Shown in pieces: positions 6,071 through 8,829 of a stretch of 8,829 bases of DNA. Both the position numbers and the translations under genes were made by a program. The DNA comes from CAYFJO01 sp964343305 (GTDB taxonomy: Bacteria; Planctomycetota; Planctomycetia; Pirellulales; Pirellulaceae). The notes under the pieces were generated by a model. It saw nothing but the letters and a program-made list of their open reading frames with translations. It was not told the DNA's origin and did no database searches. The DNA lies in the NCBI GenBank assembly GCA_964343305.1, contig CAYFJO010000443.1, positions 1-8,829 on the forward strand. Direction: 5' to 3'. Position 1 is the first letter of the stretch. The number at the start of each line of letters is the position of its first letter.

Positions 6071-6460
6071 ATGAAGATGAATTGGCTTGTCGCAAAGACG
6101 CTACTTTTCGCATGTGCCGCGGGCGCGTGGGATTCGTCGGCTACGGCTGCTGATGCTAAGGTCGAACCTTCTCAGGTCCTGCGTTTCACCGTGCCCGCGT
6201 TGGTGCATAGCCGCTACTACCTACGATCGAAATCCTTTGTGAAGTGGATCAGCGAAAAGGTAGTTGGTGCGAAAATGCCGCGCGCAAAAATGAGCGCGTT
6301 CTGGCGTCATGAAAACCCGCTGCCGACGTTAGAGGATCAGAAACGAATTGCGTTGTTGCTCGGCAACCCGAAACTCACTTCAATCCCGACTGGCGTTCCA
6401 CATTCATCACGCGGCTTCGCGAATGTTTTACAGCCAGCGATGACACTCATGAAATGCTGA
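6071..6460 (+). pseudogene. Chimeric frame: signal peptide start fused to a type I restriction HsdS fragment
   Basis: This 129-codon frame joins unrelated parts. Residues 1-27 (MKMNWLVAKTLLFACAAGAW...ATAA) are a Sec signal peptide of an unidentified exported protein, with a good ribosome site (GAGAGG) upstream. Residues 48-97 (RYYLRSKSFVKWISEKVVGA, then KMPRAKMSAFW and PLPTLEDQKRIA) are a clear piece of a type I restriction specificity subunit, from the end of a target-recognition domain into the conserved helix. The last 30 residues are out-of-frame reading of an ATPase gene. A soluble DNA-binding subunit would not carry a signal peptide, so the fusion must come from deletions. It has no expected restriction function, since hsdM, hsdR and most of hsdS are absent. 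Translation of a short exported peptide remains possible. Confidence 0.7.
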
Positions 6461-6786
6461 TCACAACGCATTCGCCATTTCTGATTTCAGATAGCACGCC
6501 CGACCGAGTTTTGGAATTTGAGAAGGAAGAAGGCGAAGTTCAAGTCAAGCACCCCGATTACAACACCTTTGGAGCTTCGATCAACAAGATAACGCTCATC
6601 ACGTTTGACAAGCAGGAAACGATTGGACAAAAGGCCAAAATCGCCCTCGAAGAATTGCAATCCCGTTTCAAAGCAGGTGAATCGGCGAAGGATCTGATTG
6701 ATGAAATCAATCGCACAATGGGAGACTCGGTCGAGCGGACGCTGCTGATCAAATCGATCCTCGATCAAGCCGAGGGAGATCAGTAG
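6367..6786 (+). pseudogene. C-terminal fragment of a restriction-associated AAA ATPase (PtuA/Septu-like)
   Basis: The frame from 6367 reads PETHFNPDWRSTFITRLREC, the end of a Walker B block ('LLLDEPETHFNP'), and then MLITTHSPFLISDS, the H-switch of ABC/SMC-type AAA ATPases. The remaining residues (NTFGASINKITLITF, then a helical tail rich in E and K) match the C-terminus of ATPases found next to type I restriction genes and paired with HNH nucleases. The Walker A, Q-loop and signature regions are missing, so it cannot hydrolyse ATP alone. Upstream, this frame meets TGA at 6310. The junction with HsdS lies around 6340-6366, where both readings share an 'IA-LLL' stretch. A one-base loss seems to separate the HsdS frame from the Walker B frame. 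ATG 6454 could start an 110-residue piece, but no ribosome site precedes it. The gene's TAG shares a base with the GTG start of the HNH gene. Confidence 0.75.
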
Positions 6787-7889
6787 TGCTGTTTCCCTAC
6801 AAGCGAATCCCACACGCGATGGAGAAGATGCACGAATTCATCGAATTCATCTTCCAGAACGTCTGGTGCAACGCCCCAAACGTCGACTACAGCATCGACC
6901 TGTTTGAAGGAAACGATTCTCTACACAAGGTCATGGACCATCTGGACCGAGAAGATCAGGCCGGAAAGCTCAAGGAGACAGGAGCCGGAGCGTTCTTTCT
7001 GACACACGTCAATGAAATCTTCAACGAATTCAAGCGACTGCAGCCCGCCGAGATCACCCAGTACCGGCTGCAATTTGACCAGAACAACAAGATCGAAGAT
7101 CTCTGTCAGAATGCTCCAGAATCGTTACGAACCCAATACGAATCATTGAATCCAGCTAAGACAACGCTCAACGAGAAGATAGAGACCTTCTTCAAGCAAC
7201 TGTATTCGTCCGGATTCTTCGACCTGAAATTTGTCAAGGACGAGGTCGGCAGTACGATTGGCGAGTACTACCGCGATTTCGTACGTCGCGACAATGGCAA
7301 CGACAACGATGTCTGCCCATTCTGCGGCCTGCTCCCCATTGATGGAGAGTTCGATCCGACGCGAGAAGCCTTTGACCATTACCTTCCCAAAGGAAAGTAC
7401 CCATTCAATTCTGTGAATTTGGCCAACCTCTGCCCTTCATGTAACAAATGCAACTCGGGAAACAAGCTTGAGCAGGACCCGCTTCACGACAGGAACGGCA
7501 TTCGTCGACCGGCTTTCTATCCGTTTTCCGATGTCCAGCCGGACATCGCGATTTCAATCTCGGTCAATGTGACTGATTGGACCCGACCTTTGCCAGAAAA
7601 CTTCGTTGTGTCGATCACATCACATAGTCATGTTGTTGAAACAAGAACATGGTCAGAAATGTTTCGAATCACCAAACGCTACGCTGCAAAATGTTGCAGT
7701 AAGGGCGGTGGAGATTACTGGAAAAAGAAAGTCCTTGATGAGTGTCAAAACTACGAGAGATCTCCTGGGCAGATGGCACGGGCAGAGATCACTACGGCGA
7801 AATCTTCTCCATGGTACGAGGCGAACTTCCTGAAGGCTGCATTTCTTGAAGGATTCGAAAGGAAGGGAGTGTTCGCAGAACTGGTGTGA
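6786..7889 (+). CDS. HNH endonuclease with zinc-ribbon cysteines (PtuB-like effector)
   Basis: This 367-residue protein is likely the nuclease arm of an ATPase-HNH antiphage pair related to Septu. A helical N-terminus (MLFPYKRIPHAMEKMHEFIE, with VW at 26-36) runs to about 160. The HNH core follows: CPFCG (177-181), FDHYLPKGKYPFNS (196-209) with D197 and H198 as catalytic candidates, VNLANLCPSCNKCNSGNK (210-227) with N214, and C216, C219 and C222. The two cysteine pairs should bind structural zinc, while H198 with the downstream asparagines forms the metal-dependent active site. The GTG start overlaps the ATPase TAG by one base and has GAGGGAG 7 nt upstream, so the two were translationally coupled. 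All core residues are present, yet its ATPase partner is truncated, so the nuclease may be silent, unregulated or decaying. Recruitment to another ATPase elsewhere is also possible. Confidence 0.82.
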   Translation: MLFPYKRIPHAMEKMHEFIEFIFQNVWCNAPNVDYSIDLFEGNDSLHKVMDHLDREDQAGKLKETGAGAFFLTHVNEIFNEFKRLQPAEITQYRLQFDQNNKIEDLCQNAPESLRTQYESLNPAKTTLNEKIETFFKQLYSSGFFDLKFVKDEVGSTIGEYYRDFVRRDNGNDNDVCPFCGLLPIDGEFDPTREAFDHYLPKGKYPFNSVNLANLCPSCNKCNSGNKLEQDPLHDRNGIRRPAFYPFSDVQPDIAISISVNVTDWTRPLPENFVVSITSHSHVVETRTWSEMFRITKRYAAKCCSKGGGDYWKKKVLDECQNYERSPGQMARAEITTAKSSPWYEANFLKAAFLEGFERKGVFAELV

Positions 7890-8008
7890 GCGTCGGCTTT
7901 CCGTCGGTTTGTGGCGAGGCCTTCGGTTTCGTAGGTTCGCGATTAATTTTCGGGCACTTGAGTCGCGATCGCATTGAAGTGCGTTGGTGTGCTTGTGTAG
8001 TTCAGCAA

Positions 8009-8263
8009 TCACATATCCACCAACGTCAACGCCACTTCTTGCGATCCTATTGGGACCGCAGCCGCAACCAAGTGGTACACCTTGAACGGGCCTTCGACGA
8101 CGATCAGCGGCGCATCGTCGAAACTATGCTCCAACGCCTGGCGCAGGCCATACACGATGCGATTCGCCTGGGAACTTTCTGGAAATTTGTACCGCGGCCG
8201 ACCCGCTTCCGCATCGTAATCTTCGCCCGGCCAGCGTCCCAGATAAGCGATGGGATTCGTATC
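8009..8263 (-). pseudogene. Fragment of a CHC2/Toprim-type DNA primase of mobile elements
   Basis: On the minus strand the text from about 8263 reads DTNPIAYLGRWPGEDYD, then GRPRYKFP, then LIVVEGPFKVYHLVAA, and stops at 8009. 'NPIAYLGRWPG...RYKFP' followed by 'hhVVEGPFKVYHL' is the entry into the Toprim domain of plasmid- or ICE-type primases. E in VEGP is the expected Toprim glutamate. The zinc-finger N-terminus is missing, and the DxD part that should follow is absent because the frame ends in unrelated sequence. The open frame extends to 8338, but the residues before D26 do not look like primase. The fragment ends abruptly near 8264-8297, where an opposing gene fragment begins, consistent with a recombination joint. 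Confidence 0.6.
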
Positions 8264-8297
8264 CGGTGGCTGCGGCCAACCCAAAGCCAAAACTGAT

Positions 8298-8504
8298 TTG
8301 CTGACCCAAGACATTCTGGACGAACTAGGGGATCGCAAAAGCAGGGGATTCTACCGCTTGGTTGCCGCCAAGATTCCCGAGCGGGTGATTCGCGAGACGC
8401 TGTCTGAGATTAAGCACAATAAAAATGCGAAGCATCCACCGAGCCTGTTCACGTCGGAGATGGGCAAATTTGCGCTGCATCACGCCAAGCAGGGGATCGG
8501 TTAA
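8298..8504 (+). pseudogene. C-terminal fragment of an unnamed, possibly replication-associated protein
   Basis: The recognisable text begins near LLTQDILDELGDRKSRGFYR and continues through LVAAKIPERVIRETLSEIKH to FTSEMGKFALHHAKQ, ending in TAA at 8502-8504. The 'LGDxxSxxFYxLVAxxxPExxIxxxLSExK' pattern resembles C-terminal helical domains seen in proteins of plasmids and integrative elements, though I cannot name the family. An ATG at 8250 gives an 84-codon frame. Its first 16 residues are antisense to the primase fragment and do not look native. The piece probably lacks its N-terminus, but a short complete protein cannot be excluded. Confidence 0.4.
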
Positions 8505-8529
8505 CAGCAAGATCGTTTTGGGTGAATAA

Positions 8530-8778
8530 CTGCACGCGACAATCGTCAATTCGTTGATCGAACTCGATGATGAATTCAAAAACTCCAATCGACGGTATCG
8601 ACCACATTTGAGCGTCGGACAATGCCGTGGCCACGATCAAGTCGCACGGCTAATCGACGATCTCCACACTGACTGGGAGCCCCAAAGTTCTACAGTTGAC
8701 CGAGTGAGCATGATCTGGAGAAACGATCCGCCAGACGATGTGTTTCGAGTCGCTAGTGAGATCAGCCTTCAGGGATGA
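8530..8778 (+). pseudogene. C-terminal half of a 2H phosphoesterase (LigT/2'-5' RNA ligase family)
   Basis: The frame after TAA 8527-8529 reads LHATIVNSLIELDDEFKNSN, followed by RYRPHLSVGQC, and ends VFRVASEISLQG with TGA at 8776-8778. RYRPHLSVGQ is the second HxS/T catalytic motif of 2H phosphoesterases, and the end fits the family's last strand. The first HxT motif, expected about 80-90 residues earlier, is absent, so the protein cannot be active as it stands. TTG at 8554 is a possible start, but no ribosome site is clear. Family enzymes act on 2',3'-cyclic or 2'-5' linked RNA ends. The fragment is probably a relic, although the break may lie in the missing upstream half rather than here. 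Confidence 0.5.
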
Positions 8779-8829
8779 TGGCTTATGGCTTAACTTGCCC
8801 GGAATTATTTGCGCCTTACGCGACGGCGA

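Noticed and set aside
7653..8012. 119-codon minus-strand frame overlapping the end of the HNH gene
   Set aside because: Most of it is antisense to HNH codons. The remaining part (7890-8012) shows no recognisable motif.
7886..8296. 136-codon plus-strand frame after the HNH gene
   Set aside because: It is largely antisense to the primase fragment, and I recognise no protein in it, including any piece of hsdR.
8325..8588. Minus-strand frame opposite the 8298-8504 fragment
   Set aside because: The plus strand carries the protein-like pattern; the antisense frame has no features.

Overview
The window looks like accessory DNA from a bacterium of moderate GC content, most likely a planctomycete or a related PVC-group organism. 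That is an inference. It rests on the protein styles (DNRLRE-type wall or polysaccharide domains, a DUF104/PIN pair, an N-terminal piece of a planctomycete-like HTH antitoxin) and on GTAGGCCG- and CGAAAGTCTTGGCGA-type palindromic repeats between genes. No rRNA, tRNA, CRISPR array or complete insertion sequence is visible.

Layout. (1) 1-2299, plus strand: the C-terminal end of a DNRLRE/CBM96-like carbohydrate-binding protein with a broken frame, followed 9 bp later by a secreted 647-residue protein that looks like an alpha/alpha-toroid plus beta-sandwich polysaccharide lyase. (2) 2303-3112, minus strand: a DUF104 antitoxin and PIN (VapC-like) toxin with a 4-bp ATGA overlap, trailed by a 34-codon N-terminal remnant of another antitoxin-type protein. 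A promoter with a palindrome in its spacer precedes the operon. (3) 3326-4684, plus strand: a protein of about 450 residues with a C-terminal HEPN-like RNase motif (RNAHVH), ApeA-like in layout and a candidate stand-alone defence gene. (4) 4690-4791: a head-to-head palindromic repeat doublet. (5) 5023-5793, minus strand: a complete higBA toxin-antitoxin operon with a near-consensus sigma-70 promoter whose 17-bp spacer holds a perfect GTCACA-AAA-TGTGAC operator candidate. (6) 5874-5931: a second, unrelated palindromic doublet. (7) 6071-7889, plus strand: a wrecked defence locus. A signal-peptide start is fused to a type I restriction HsdS fragment, which runs out of frame into the Walker B/H-switch end of a restriction-associated (PtuA/Septu-like) AAA ATPase. 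An intact HNH nuclease (PtuB-like) translationally abuts that end. (8) 8009-8778: three more gene fragments: a Toprim/CHC2-type primase piece on the minus strand, an opposing C-terminal fragment on the plus strand, and the C-terminal half of a 2H phosphoesterase (LigT-like).

Taken together, this is a defence and mobile-DNA graveyard beside a polysaccharide-degradation locus. Two toxin-antitoxin modules, the HEPN gene and the HNH nuclease gene look intact; most of the rest is truncated or frame-shifted. The best candidates for little-described biology are the HEPN protein at 3326-4684 and the ATPase-HNH pair at 6367-7889.
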